From contig NZ_JAENHM010000058.1 in NCBI RefSeq assembly GCF_016595245.1, positions 299,518 through 363,517 of the forward strand: DNA of 64,000 nucleotides, in the 5' to 3' direction. Of the stretch, positions 27,207 to 35,779 are shown piece by piece. The DNA is from Azospirillum endophyticum. Lineage in GTDB: Bacteria; Pseudomonadota; Alphaproteobacteria; Azospirillales; Azospirillaceae. The translations under genes and the position numbers were made by a program. How positions within the stretch are numbered: the stretch's first letter is position 1; each line of letters starts with the position of its first letter. The notes beneath the pieces were generated by a model. It was not told the origin of the DNA. It did not search any database and worked only from the letters and a program-made list of their open reading frames with translations.

Positions 27207-28058
27207 TTAGTCCGCGGTGACCGACCGGATCTCGTCCTGGCTGAAGCGCTGCTGCTCCTCCATCACCATCTGCGACAGCTCGCGCTTCAGGCGGTTGAAC
27301 TCCGGGGCTGAGCCGTCGCGCGGACGGGGCATGTCGACGACGACGTCGCGCTTGATGGTGCCCGGCCGGTAAGTCATCACGACGATGCGGTCGGCCAGAT
27401 AGATGCTCTCCTCGATGGAGTGGGTAACGAACAGGATGGTCTTGCCGACCTCCTCCCAGATGCGCAGCAGCTCGTCCTGAAGGGTGCGGCGGGTCAGGGC
27501 GTCGAGCGCGCCGAACGGCTCGTCCATCAGCAGGATCGGGCTGTCGAGCGCCAGCACGCGGGCGATGGCGACGCGCTGGCGCATGCCACCGGACAGATCC
27601 TTCGGGAAGCGGTTGCGGAAATCCTGCAGATGCAGCTTCTGCAGCAGCCACTCGACCCGCGCGGCGATGTCGGCCTTGGACATCCCCTTGATCTCCAGGC
27701 CGAAGGCGACGTTCTGGGCCACCGTCATCCAGGGGAACAGGGCATATTCCTGGAACACCATGCCGCGGTCGGGGCCGGGTTCGGTGATGGTGCGGCCGTC
27801 GACGGCGACGGTGCCCTTCGTCGGCGGCTGGAACCCGGCCACCGCGTTCAGCAGCGTGGACTTGCCGCAGCCCGACGGCCCCAGCAGGCAGACGAACTCG
27901 CCCTTGCGGATGTCGAGGTCGATGTCCTGCAGGGCGACGATCTTCTGCGACCCGACGGCGAAGGTCTTCTCCACCCCGCGGATGCGGATCTGCACGGGGG
28001 CCGCGTCGGCGGCGGGCGTGGCGTCGGCAACGGTCTTCAGCATGGGCGTCATCTCCAT
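27207..28058 (-). CDS. NitT/TauT-family ABC transporter ATP-binding protein
   Basis: A 283-residue ATPase: Walker A LLGPSGCGKSTLLNAVAG, Q-loop VFQEYALFPW, signature LSGGMRQRVAIARVLA, Walker B ILLMDEPFGALDA and switch histidine VTHSIEE. Sequence style matches the SsuB/TauB/NrtD group that imports oxyanions, sulfonates or small aromatics. Third gene of a leftward operon: binding protein (28946-29962), permease (28084-28917), then this ATPase. Confidence 0.9.
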   Translation of the reverse strand: MEMTPMLKTVADATPAADAAPVQIRIRGVEKTFAVGSQKIVALQDIDLDIRKGEFVCLLGPSGCGKSTLLNAVAGFQPPTKGTVAVDGRTITEPGPDRGMVFQEYALFPWMTVAQNVAFGLEIKGMSKADIAARVEWLLQKLHLQDFRNRFPKDLSGGMRQRVAIARVLALDSPILLMDEPFGALDALTRRTLQDELLRIWEEVGKTILFVTHSIEESIYLADRIVVMTYRPGTIKRDVVVDMPRPRDGSAPEFNRLKRELSQMVMEEQQRFSQDEIRSVTAD

Positions 28059-28083
28059 CCCCTCCCTGTCAATCTTTTGGTGC

Positions 28084-28917
28084 TCAGTTCTCGAGCCCGC
28101 GGTGCCAGCGCAGCAGGTGGTTGTTCAGGCGGTTCATGCCGATGTCGATGGCGAGGCCGAGCAGGCCGATGGTGAACATCCCGGCGATAATCTTGTCGGA
28201 CCACATGAACTCGCGCGCCTCCAGGATGCGGAAGCCGAGGCCGGAATTGACGGCGATCATCTCCGACACGATCACGACGATGAAGGCGGTGCCGATGCCG
28301 ATCCGGGCGCCGGCCAGGATGTAGGGGGTGGCGGCCGGCAGGATGACGCGCAGGAACATGGTCAGCTTGCCGGCACCCAGGTTGCGGGCGGCGCGCAGAT
28401 AGATGCCGTCGACATGGCGCACCCCGGCGATGGTGTTCATCAGCACCGGGAAGAAGGCGCCGATGGCGATCAGGAAGACGGCCGGCGGGTTGCCCAACCC
28501 GAACCACAGGATCGCCAGCGGGATGTAGGCGATGGGCGGGATCGGCCGCAGCACCTGCATCAGCGGGTCGAACAGCGCGTAGATGCGCGGGTTTCCGCCC
28601 ATGGCGAGACCCAGCGGAAGCGCCAGCCCGGCGCCGACGGCGAAGCCCAGCACCACGCGGTACAGGCTGGACCAAGCGTCGAACAGCATTTCGCCCGACA
28701 GCGCCCACAGGATCCAGCTCGACTGCGCCGGATCATAGGGCTCGGTCGGCAGCAGATAGGCCCACCAGCGCTCCACCACCGCGACGGGCGACGGCAGGAC
28801 CACCGGGTTGATCAGGCCGGACGTCGACAGGATCTGCCACAGAACGACGGCCAGGACCGGCACCAGGGCGCCGCGCAGCAAAGCGGCGGGCGAGAAACGG
28901 GGATTGGCTTGGGACAT
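28084..28917 (-). CDS. NitT/TauT-family ABC transporter permease
   Basis: A 277-residue inner-membrane permease with about six helices and the BPD_transp_1 EAA-type loop (AARNLGAGKLTMFLRVILPA). Residues 130-260 hold the conserved membrane core, ending EFMWSDKIIAGMFTIGLLGL. It pairs with the flanking ATPase and binding protein. Substrate unknown. Confidence 0.9.
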   Translation of the reverse strand: MSQANPRFSPAALLRGALVPVLAVVLWQILSTSGLINPVVLPSPVAVVERWWAYLLPTEPYDPAQSSWILWALSGEMLFDAWSSLYRVVLGFAVGAGLALPLGLAMGGNPRIYALFDPLMQVLRPIPPIAYIPLAILWFGLGNPPAVFLIAIGAFFPVLMNTIAGVRHVDGIYLRAARNLGAGKLTMFLRVILPAATPYILAGARIGIGTAFIVVIVSEMIAVNSGLGFRILEAREFMWSDKIIAGMFTIGLLGLAIDIGMNRLNNHLLRWHRGLEN

Positions 28918-28945
28918 CGGGCGTCCTCCTTCCGCTGGGTGGGGC

Positions 28946-29962
28946 TCAGTTCGCCTTCACGGTGCCGGCACCGGCCCCGGCATCGCTTGCGGCGGCCTTG
29001 GTGGCCTTCGCCTTCTCCAGCAGATCCAGCTTCACCCAGTCGGCGGCCTTCGGCGGGGTCTCCATGCGGCCGACGCCGAACTTCTGCATCATGTCGGTCG
29101 TCACCTGCACATGATGGATCGAGATGTCGTAGCTGTAGGGCGAGTTGCCGATCGCATCCCGGAAGTCCTGGCTGCTGATCTGGCCCTTGAACATCTGCTC
29201 GCGGACGTATTTCTCGGCCAGATCGGGATTGGCGATGAAGGTCGCCGTCGCCTCGACGAAGCAGCGGATCAGCCGTTCGGCCACGTCATGCTTCTTGTTG
29301 TAGAAATCCTCGGTGATGACCAGCGACCGCACCGGCTCGCCCAGCTCGGTGTCGTAGGGCTTGATCACCTCGACGCCGAAGCCCTTGTTGATCGCCTGGC
29401 TCGACTGCGGCTCGGACTGCGACATCGCGTCGATGCTGCCGGCCAGCAGGGCCTGATTCATGTCGGCGTAGGCCATGTAGACGATCTGCACGTCCTTGCC
29501 CGAACGATCGGACCAGCTCAGCCCATGCTTGGCCAGTTCGGCCAGCAGGATCAGCTCCTGCGCGCCGCCGCGCGGGGTGGCGACCTTCTTGCCCTTCAGG
29601 TCGGCGATGCTCTTGATGCCGGCATTGGGCTTGGCGACGATGCGGGCGCCACCCTTGGCGAAGCCGGCCACCGCATAGATCGGCACGCCCGACGCGCGGC
29701 CGGCGATGGCGGCGTCCACCGCGCTGGCGGCGACGTCGATCTCACCCGCCACGATGGCCGGCAGGATGTCGATGCCCTTGGGGAAGACCCGTTCCTCGAT
29801 CTTCAGGTCGTATTTGCCGGCGATCTCCTTCATGTAGGAGACCGCGCCGTAATGGGCGAATTTCAGATTGCCGAGTCGGACCAGATCGGCGGCCGAGGCG
29901 GCCTGGGCGGCGAGTGCCGCGGCGGCGAAGGCGGTGGCGGCGAGCAGGCTTTTCCGGAGCAT
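28946..29962 (-). CDS. NitT/TauT-family ABC substrate-binding protein
   Basis: A 338-residue periplasmic protein. The start at 29962 gives a classic signal peptide (MLRKSLLAATAFAAAALAAQ, cleavage near ASAADL); longer frames upstream run through the regulatory region and are rejected. The mature part has the NMT1/SsuA-like fold: AIVAGEIDVAASAVDAAIAG and DLKGKKVATPRGGAQELILL. Ligand unknown; the nitrate transporter of this window is a separate system at 55206-59523. The C-terminus is Ala/Gly-rich. Confidence 0.88.
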   Translation of the reverse strand: MLRKSLLAATAFAAAALAAQAASAADLVRLGNLKFAHYGAVSYMKEIAGKYDLKIEERVFPKGIDILPAIVAGEIDVAASAVDAAIAGRASGVPIYAVAGFAKGGARIVAKPNAGIKSIADLKGKKVATPRGGAQELILLAELAKHGLSWSDRSGKDVQIVYMAYADMNQALLAGSIDAMSQSEPQSSQAINKGFGVEVIKPYDTELGEPVRSLVITEDFYNKKHDVAERLIRCFVEATATFIANPDLAEKYVREQMFKGQISSQDFRDAIGNSPYSYDISIHHVQVTTDMMQKFGVGRMETPPKAADWVKLDLLEKAKATKAAASDAGAGAGTVKAN

Positions 29963-30304
29963 CTCTTCTCTCCCTGGGGCTTGGTCCGCGGCCCGTTGCC
30001 GCGGTTGGCTTGGGAAGAGCAAGGGGCGTGCCATAATCAGTTCGCCGCGCAAACAATTGAAAACCCTGGATCCAGCCTGTCGCGTGGCCCGCGGCGTCGG
30101 CGGATTTCCGCCAGACCGTCCATGGCCATCGGCGGATTTCCGCCGATGGCTGGCCTGCGGCAGGACGACGCGCCATGCGAAAGCCCTCCCTGCCGCATAC
30201 GACAAGCCATCGCAGCGCAACGAAAATCCGTGTAGAAGATGCTGCACCTGCGAACCAACGCACCGACCAACCAGTCACCAGCCAACCAATAGGGACGAGA
30301 AACA
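29963..30304. other. Divergent control region, ABC operon / hbd
   Basis: A 342-bp region holding promoters for the leftward ABC transporter operon and rightward hbd. It carries two related palindromes (30099-30112 and 30125-30150). I see no conserved sigma-54 site or terminator. Confidence 0.5.
30099..30150. promoter_or_regulatory. Twin palindromes 32 bp apart, candidate operators
   Basis: The palindrome GGCGGATTTCCGCC occurs twice in direct order: at 30099-30112 and inside a longer one at 30125-30150 whose arms are GCCATCGGCGGA and TCCGCCGATGGC. Centre-to-centre distance is 32 bp, about three helical turns, fitting two dimers bound on one DNA face. Regulator unknown. Confidence 0.5.
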
Positions 30305-31171
30305 ATGGCCGAGAGCATGGGGATCGAAACGATCGGCGTCATCGGCGCCGGACAGATGGGCAACGGCATCGCCCAGGTCTGCGCCGTCGCCGGCCTGACG
30401 GTGGTGATGACCGACATCTCCGAGGACGCGGTGCAGCGCGGCCTGTCGACCGTCGGCGGCAGCCTGGACCGCCTGGTCAAGAAGGAGAAGATGACCGCCG
30501 CCAACCGCGAGGCCGCCGTCGCGCGCATCACCGCCACCACCGACAAGTCGAAGCTGGCCGCCTGCGATCTGGTGATCGAGGCCGCGACCGAGAACGAGGA
30601 TCTGAAGGTCAAGATCCTGAAGGATCTCTGCGCGATCCTGAAGCCGGAGGCGCTGGTCGCCACCAACACCTCGTCGATCTCCATCACCAAGCTGGCGACG
30701 GCCACCGACCGTCCGGACCGTTTCATCGGCCTGCATTTCTTCAACCCGGTGCCGCTGATGGCGCTGTTGGAGATCATCCGCGGCATCCAGACCAGCGACG
30801 ACACCCATGCCAAGGCGATGGCCTTCGCCAAGCGCGTCGGTAAGTCGCCGATCACCGCCAAGAACAGCCCCGGCTTCGCCGTCAACCGCATCCTCTGCCC
30901 GATGATCAACGAGGCGATCTTCGCTCTGCAGGAAGGCATCGCCACCGCCGAGGACATCGACGCCGGCATGAAGGCGGGCTGCAACCACCCGATCGGCCCG
31001 CTCGCGCTGGCCGACCTGATCGGTCTCGACACCATGCTGTCGGTGATGGAGGTCTTCTATGAAGGCTTCAACGATCCGAAGTACCGCCCGGCCCCGCTGC
31101 TGAAGGAGATGGTCGACGCCGGCTATCTCGGCCGCAAGACCGGCCGCGGCTTCTACGACTACAGCAAGTAA
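30305..31171 (+). CDS. hbdA: 3-hydroxybutyryl-CoA dehydrogenase
   Basis: A 288-residue NAD(P)-dependent dehydrogenase interconverting acetoacetyl-CoA and 3-hydroxybutyryl-CoA, in fatty-acid or butyrate/PHB metabolism. N-terminal Rossmann motif GVIGAGQMGNGIAQVCAVAG, the catalytic region HFFNPVPLMALLEII, then KNSPGFAVNRILCPMINEA, and the C-terminal helical dimer domain starting GCNHPIGPLALADLIG. Normal length, good ribosome site (GGGACGAG). Apparently monocistronic. Confidence 0.93.
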   Translation: MAESMGIETIGVIGAGQMGNGIAQVCAVAGLTVVMTDISEDAVQRGLSTVGGSLDRLVKKEKMTAANREAAVARITATTDKSKLAACDLVIEAATENEDLKVKILKDLCAILKPEALVATNTSSISITKLATATDRPDRFIGLHFFNPVPLMALLEIIRGIQTSDDTHAKAMAFAKRVGKSPITAKNSPGFAVNRILCPMINEAIFALQEGIATAEDIDAGMKAGCNHPIGPLALADLIGLDTMLSVMEVFYEGFNDPKYRPAPLLKEMVDAGYLGRKTGRGFYDYSK

Positions 31172-31192
31172 GTTGCGGGGTGGAGGGAAGTT

Positions 31193-31365
31193 AGCCCCCC
31201 ACCTAACCTCCCCCGCTGGGCGGGGGAGGGACTGCCGCCACTCTCCCGTTCAAGCGCCTGCCCCCTCCCCCGCCCAGCTCTCGCACAAAGCTTCGCTTTG
31301 TGCTGACGCGGCAGGCGGACCGTAGGTCCGCTAAGAGCGGGGGAGGGTTGGGGTGGGGGCAAGCC
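31193..31365. repeat. REP-like repeat pair (type A)
   Basis: Two GC-rich palindromic units built on CTCCCCCGC-TGGGCGGGGGAGG, in inverted order (opening CCCCCACCTAACC, closing GGTTGGGGTGGGGG), with internal hairpins CACAAAGC/GCTTTGTG and GCGGACC/GGTCCGC. Similar pairs lie at 48610-48718 and 56617-56725. Its left part lies between hbd and the CgeB-type gene; its right end encodes that gene's last residues. Confidence 0.75.
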
Positions 31366-32419
31366 TCCGCTCCATCGCCGCGCCCAGTTCGCGCTCCAGC
31401 GTCTCGGCCCGGTGCGCCGCGGTATGCGCCGCCAGGATCCGCCGCCGCGCCTGCTCGCCGATCTCGCCCTCCGCCGCCGGGCGCTTCAGCACCTGCAGCA
31501 CCTCGTCGGCGCTTTCCGCCAGGATGATCTCGCGACCCGGCTCCAGCAGCGTGTCGATGCCGTCCCAGATGTCGGAGATGATCGGGGTGGCGCAGGCCGC
31601 CGCCTCGAACAGGCGGACGCTGGGGCTGTAGCCGGCGCGGATCATGTCCTCGCGCGTCACGTTCAGGGTGAAGCGGCTCGCCGCATAGAAGGCCGGGTGG
31701 TCGGCCGGCGGCACATGGTGCAGCCGCTCGACATTCGCCGGCCAAGCGATGTCGTCCGGGTATTGCGGCCCGGCGACGACGAAGCGCAGCTCCGGCGTGC
31801 GGCGTGCCGGCTCCAGCAGCAGCCGGTCCAAGGTCGGCTGGCGGTCGATGCTGTAGGTGCCGAGATAGCTGAGGTCCCAGCGCTTGGGCACCGGCAACGG
31901 CGCATAGGCCTCCGCATCCACCGAGCAGTAGAGCGCGCGGGCCGCCGGCGAGCCGTATTGCTCCATCAGCCGGTCGAGCGTCGGCCCGCCGGTGAAGGAG
32001 AAATACACGTCGTAGCCGGGGATGACCTCCGGCGCCAGATACTCGTAATCGCCGCGCTCCAGCTTCGCCAGCGTCACCGGCGTGTCGATGTCGTAGAAGG
32101 CGACGACGCCCCGCGCCGTCTCCTGCGCCCAGCGCCCGACCGCGACCCCCTCCGGCACATAGGAGCCGACCAGCACCGCATCCGCCCCGGCGACATCGGC
32201 GGTGAAGCGCTTCAGATCCTCCAGGTCGCTGTAGAAGGCCAGCTCGCACCAGCCCGGGTTCGGCAGGTCGCGGTGGTTCGCGTACCAGGGAACGTCCCGT
32301 TCCAGGAACAGGATCTCATGCCCGCGCGCCGCGAAGGACTTCAGCAGCGCCCGGAAGGTGGTGGCATGCCCGTTGCCCCAGGAGGAGGACAGGCTGAGCC
32401 CCAGGACGACCAGCTTCAT
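31331..32419 (-). CDS. CgeB-type glycosyltransferase (copy 3)
   Basis: A 362-residue GT-B glycosyltransferase of the CgeB/Glyco_trans_1-like group. The N-terminus MKLVVLGLSLSSSWGNGHAT and C-terminal motifs LNVTREDMIRAGYSPSVRLF then EAAACATPIISD and WDGIDTLLEPGREI are typical nucleotide-sugar-binding elements. It is the last gene of the leftward operon; ATG overlaps the previous stop by 4 bp (ATGA). Its last residues (APTPTLPRS) are coded by the REP-like repeat, so the original C-terminus may have been altered. Sugar donor and acceptor unknown. Confidence 0.85.
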   Translation of the reverse strand: MKLVVLGLSLSSSWGNGHATTFRALLKSFAARGHEILFLERDVPWYANHRDLPNPGWCELAFYSDLEDLKRFTADVAGADAVLVGSYVPEGVAVGRWAQETARGVVAFYDIDTPVTLAKLERGDYEYLAPEVIPGYDVYFSFTGGPTLDRLMEQYGSPAARALYCSVDAEAYAPLPVPKRWDLSYLGTYSIDRQPTLDRLLLEPARRTPELRFVVAGPQYPDDIAWPANVERLHHVPPADHPAFYAASRFTLNVTREDMIRAGYSPSVRLFEAAACATPIISDIWDGIDTLLEPGREIILAESADEVLQVLKRPAAEGEIGEQARRRILAAHTAAHRAETLERELGAAMERRLAPTPTLPRS

Positions 32420-33510
32420 GCCGCGCTCCGTTCCCGGCGGGCGGCCAAGGCGCCGCGCAACAGCCGGTCCACCTCGACCGCCCGGCGGGCATAGGTGTGG
32501 CCGGCCAGGATGCGGCGGCGCGCCGCCTCGCCGATGGCACGGGCGCGGTCCGGGGTCAGCGTGCGCAGATGCTCGGTCACGTCCTGCCCGTCGCGGGCGA
32601 CCAGCACCTCCTCGTCGGGGGCCAGGAACAGCTCGACCCCCTCCCAGGCGTCGGTGATCAGGCAGGCTCCGGCGCCGGCCGCCTCGAACACGCGGGTGGC
32701 GGGGGAGAAGCCGACCTCCGCCATGCTGTCGCGGGCGATGTTCAGCACCGCCTTGGCCGAGGTGTTGAAGGCGTTGTGGTCGGCGGTGCCGACATGGCCG
32801 ATGTGGCTGACGTTGCCCGGCAGGCCCTTGGTCTCCCAGCCGCTGCCGCCGATGATGTAGCGCGCCTGCGGGTTGCGCGCCGCCGGCTCCAGGAAGAAGC
32901 GCTCGACCCGCGCCTCGCGGTCGGGCAGCCGGTTGCCGAGGAAGTTCAGGTCGGCCTTGAAGCGCTCCTGCGGCGGCACCGGATGGTGGGTGGACGGATC
33001 CAGGGCATTGTAGACCGGCCGGCAGACCGGCGCCCCCATCGCCTCGTAGGCCGAGACCACCGGCGGCCCGCCGCCATAGGTCAGCACGAAGTCCAGCTCC
33101 GGCAGGCGACGGCGCAGCACATGGTCGGGCGCCTGCCGCAACTCCGCCAGCGTCGCCGGGGCGTCGACATCCCAATAGAGGCGCAGCGCCCGCGGGTCGG
33201 CGGCGTCCATCACGCCGTCCAGCAGCTCGTCGTCGAAGACGCCGACGCCGTTGGCCTTCACCACCACGTCGGCCTTGACCGCCTCGGCGATCACCGCGCG
33301 GCAGGCCTCGGGCGTCGCGTCATAGACGACGACCTTGGCATAGTCCGGCGGTTCGATGTCGCGGTGCTTCTGGCGGTCGAAGGCATCCGGCTCGTAGAAG
33401 GTGATGTCCCAGCCATGCCTGGCCAGCTCGCTCAGCATGCCGCGGTAATAGGTGGCGGCGCCGTTCCAGTAGGAGGACAGCAGGCTGGACCCGTAAAAGG
33501 CCATCTTCAT
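32416..33510 (-). CDS. CgeB-type glycosyltransferase (copy 2)
   Basis: A 364-residue paralogue of its two neighbours: N-terminus MKMAFYGSSLLSSYWNGAAT, middle YWDVDAPATLAEL and GNRLPDREARVERFFLEPA, C-terminal MAEVGFSPATRVFEAAGAGA then LITDAWEGVELFL. Overlaps both neighbours by 4 bp, implying translational coupling and balanced amounts. The three copies differ throughout, so they probably add different sugars or act at different steps. Confidence 0.85.
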   Translation of the reverse strand: MKMAFYGSSLLSSYWNGAATYYRGMLSELARHGWDITFYEPDAFDRQKHRDIEPPDYAKVVVYDATPEACRAVIAEAVKADVVVKANGVGVFDDELLDGVMDAADPRALRLYWDVDAPATLAELRQAPDHVLRRRLPELDFVLTYGGGPPVVSAYEAMGAPVCRPVYNALDPSTHHPVPPQERFKADLNFLGNRLPDREARVERFFLEPAARNPQARYIIGGSGWETKGLPGNVSHIGHVGTADHNAFNTSAKAVLNIARDSMAEVGFSPATRVFEAAGAGACLITDAWEGVELFLAPDEEVLVARDGQDVTEHLRTLTPDRARAIGEAARRRILAGHTYARRAVEVDRLLRGALAARRERSAA

Positions 33511-34631
33511 CGGGCGGACTCCTCGAGGGCCGGTTCTTTTTCATCGCCGCGCAGGCTGCCGACGATGGACAGCAGCTCGGTCACGCGGTGGGCGCAGGTG
33601 TGGCGGGCGCGGATCGTCTCCAGCCCGTTGCGGACCAGTTCGGCACGCAGCCCCTCGTCCCGGTCGACGGCGCGCAGATGGTGGGCCATCTCCGCGCCGT
33701 TGCGGGCGAACAGGAAGTCGCGGCCGGTCCGGAACAGCCCTTCCGCATCGCTCCACGGCGCGCTGACCAACGGGATTCCGCAGGCCAGCGCCTCGAAGAC
33801 GCGGATGGTCGGGATGCCCGGCAGCAGGTCGACGTAGAAGCGGCGCGGCACATGGACGGTAACGCGGTGGCGGGCGAAGAGCTCCGGCGCCCGCGCGTTC
33901 GGCAGCCAGCCCCGGTAGGCGATGCCGTAGCGCTTCAACATCGCCAGCGCGTCGGCCGGATAACGCACGCCGTAGATCTCCAGCGGCAGACCGGCATCCC
34001 TGGCAGGGGCGAAGAGGAAGCGTTCCAGCTCCTCCGTCCGCTCGCCGTCGCCCCAATTGCCGATCCACACCGCACCAGCGCGTGGCCCTTCTTCCGCCGG
34101 CGGACGGAACAGCCGGGTGTCGGCGGCCTCGTGCCAGACGAAGACGCGGCCTTCCCAGCCCCAACGACGATAGACTGCCGCCAGCGCCTCGCCGAAGGCC
34201 AGCACCCCGTCATAGCCGGACAGGTCGAAGGCATTGATCGCCTCGGGCTCGCTGACCGCGCGGTGATGGGTGTCATGGAACAGCAAGGTGAAGCGCCCGC
34301 CACGCCGGCGCGCCTCCCCCACCGCCGCGACCAGCGCCGGGTCGTTCCATTCATGGACGATCACCAGATCGGCCCCGTCGCAGGCAGCTTCCACATCAAA
34401 GCCCTTGGGCACCACCCGCGACGACAGCTCCGGGTAGGCGCTGCGATAGGCGTCCAGCCCGGCGTCGCCATGGTCGGCCAGCAGGTTCTCCAGGCTCCAG
34501 GCCCCTTCCGGTTCCAGCACCCGCACGTCGTGGCCGCGGGCGATCAGGTCGCGCAGCACCCCGCGCAGGAAATGGGCGTTGCCGTGGTTCCAGCAGGAAG
34601 CCAGCGAATGGGTGAAATAGACGATCCTCAC
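33507..34631 (-). CDS. CgeB-type glycosyltransferase (copy 1)
   Basis: A 374-residue glycosyltransferase. N-terminus MRIVYFTHSLASCWNHGNAH (same nucleotide-binding pattern as copies 2 and 3), middle VWIGNWGDGERTEELERFLF, and C-terminal TIRVFEALACGIPLVSAPWS followed by DFLFARNGAEM. 4-bp overlaps on both sides within the leftward operon. No membrane segments; a cytoplasmic enzyme acting on a soluble or membrane-edge acceptor. Confidence 0.85.
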   Translation of the reverse strand: MRIVYFTHSLASCWNHGNAHFLRGVLRDLIARGHDVRVLEPEGAWSLENLLADHGDAGLDAYRSAYPELSSRVVPKGFDVEAACDGADLVIVHEWNDPALVAAVGEARRRGGRFTLLFHDTHHRAVSEPEAINAFDLSGYDGVLAFGEALAAVYRRWGWEGRVFVWHEAADTRLFRPPAEEGPRAGAVWIGNWGDGERTEELERFLFAPARDAGLPLEIYGVRYPADALAMLKRYGIAYRGWLPNARAPELFARHRVTVHVPRRFYVDLLPGIPTIRVFEALACGIPLVSAPWSDAEGLFRTGRDFLFARNGAEMAHHLRAVDRDEGLRAELVRNGLETIRARHTCAHRVTELLSIVGSLRGDEKEPALEESAR

Positions 34632-35779
34632 GCGATCACCTCCGAACGCGCCGGCTGCGTCACCGACTGGTAGACGTCGAGCATCCCGGCAGTGAGCCGG
34701 TCCATGTCATAGAGGGCGGAACGGCGGCGGGCGGCGGTGCCCAGCCGCCGCGCCTCCAGCGGGTCGTCGAGCAGCCGGCACAGGGTCGCGGCCAGCGCCG
34801 CGGCATCGCCCGGATCGGCGAAGAGGGCGGCGCCGTCCCACAGCTCGCGGAAACTGGCGATGTCCGACAGCACCAGCGCGCAGCCGGCCTGCGCCGCCTC
34901 CAGCACCGTCAGCCCGAACGGCTCGTAGAGCGGCAGCGAGGCGAAGACCGGCGCCCGCTCCATCCATCCGGCGACCGAGGCGCCGTCCAGCCGTCCCAGC
35001 GCCCGGGCATGGGACAGCGCCACCCGGTGCCCGGTCGGGCTTTCCAGCGGCCCGGCGGCGAAGACCGGCACCTCCAGCAGCTTCGCCGCCGCATCCAGCA
35101 GTTCGACGTTCTTGCCCGAATCCCACAGCCGGCCGGCGGTGAAGACGAACCGCTCCCGCGCCGGCACGGCACGGCGCCCTCCCGCTTCGCGGGCATAGCG
35201 GCCATTGCGCACCACCACCGGCGGCGCTACCGCATAGAGCATCGCGGTCACCTCGGCGAAGGCGGCGCTGGGCGCCACCAGCACGTCGCAGGCCTGGTAG
35301 CCGCGGCGCAGCAGCTCCGTCCGCCAGCGGAAATCCTCCGGCATGTCGCCGCCGCGCACCGCCGTCCACCAGCTCGCCATGCAGGAATGGCAGACGCCGA
35401 CGACCGGCATGGTGAAGCCGGCGTCGGCGGCAAGGGCCGGGCTGTTCAGATGGACGACGTCCGGGCCGAGCCTTGCGGCCAGATCGCCCAGCGCCTCCGC
35501 CGTGCGGCGAACCGCCGCCTCGTCGGGCGCGGTCCAGTCGAGCGCCTGACCGGTGTCGATCAGCTCCAGCCCGTCCACCGCCGCGGCGGCGGCGCTCTGA
35601 TCGGGGTGGGGCGACGGCCCCAGCACCGCCAGCGTCACCCGCGTCCCCTGCCCCGCCAGTTCGCGGGCCAGATCCAGCGCATAGGTCCACACCCCGCCGA
35701 CGCTGTCGGCCGTCATCAGCACATAAGGCGGTTCTGCAGGCACTGGCTTCTTTTGGGCACCCGTCAGCGGCAGGAGCAT
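34628..35779 (-). CDS. GT4-family glycosyltransferase
   Basis: A 383-residue GT-B enzyme of family GT4. N-terminal loop TADSVGGVWTYALDLARELA, donor-binding GRLWDSGKNVELLDAAAKLL and the EX7E motif EPFGLTVLEAAQAGCALVLS. The start at 35779 (ATG) overlaps the upstream rSAM gene by 16 bp; the longer frame is antisense-like noise. The C-terminus overlaps the first CgeB-type gene by 4 bp. The four transferases in a row suggest a short oligosaccharide chain being built. Confidence 0.88.
   Translation of the reverse strand: MLLPLTGAQKKPVPAEPPYVLMTADSVGGVWTYALDLARELAGQGTRVTLAVLGPSPHPDQSAAAAAVDGLELIDTGQALDWTAPDEAAVRRTAEALGDLAARLGPDVVHLNSPALAADAGFTMPVVGVCHSCMASWWTAVRGGDMPEDFRWRTELLRRGYQACDVLVAPSAAFAEVTAMLYAVAPPVVVRNGRYAREAGGRRAVPARERFVFTAGRLWDSGKNVELLDAAAKLLEVPVFAAGPLESPTGHRVALSHARALGRLDGASVAGWMERAPVFASLPLYEPFGLTVLEAAQAGCALVLSDIASFRELWDGAALFADPGDAAALAATLCRLLDDPLEARRLGTAARRRSALYDMDRLTAGMLDVYQSVTQPARSEVIA

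Noticed and set aside
32420..33175. N-terminal extension of the last CgeB-type gene
   Set aside because: It is the shadow of the neighbouring glycosyltransferase; the ATGA-coupled ATG at 32419 begins the conserved region.
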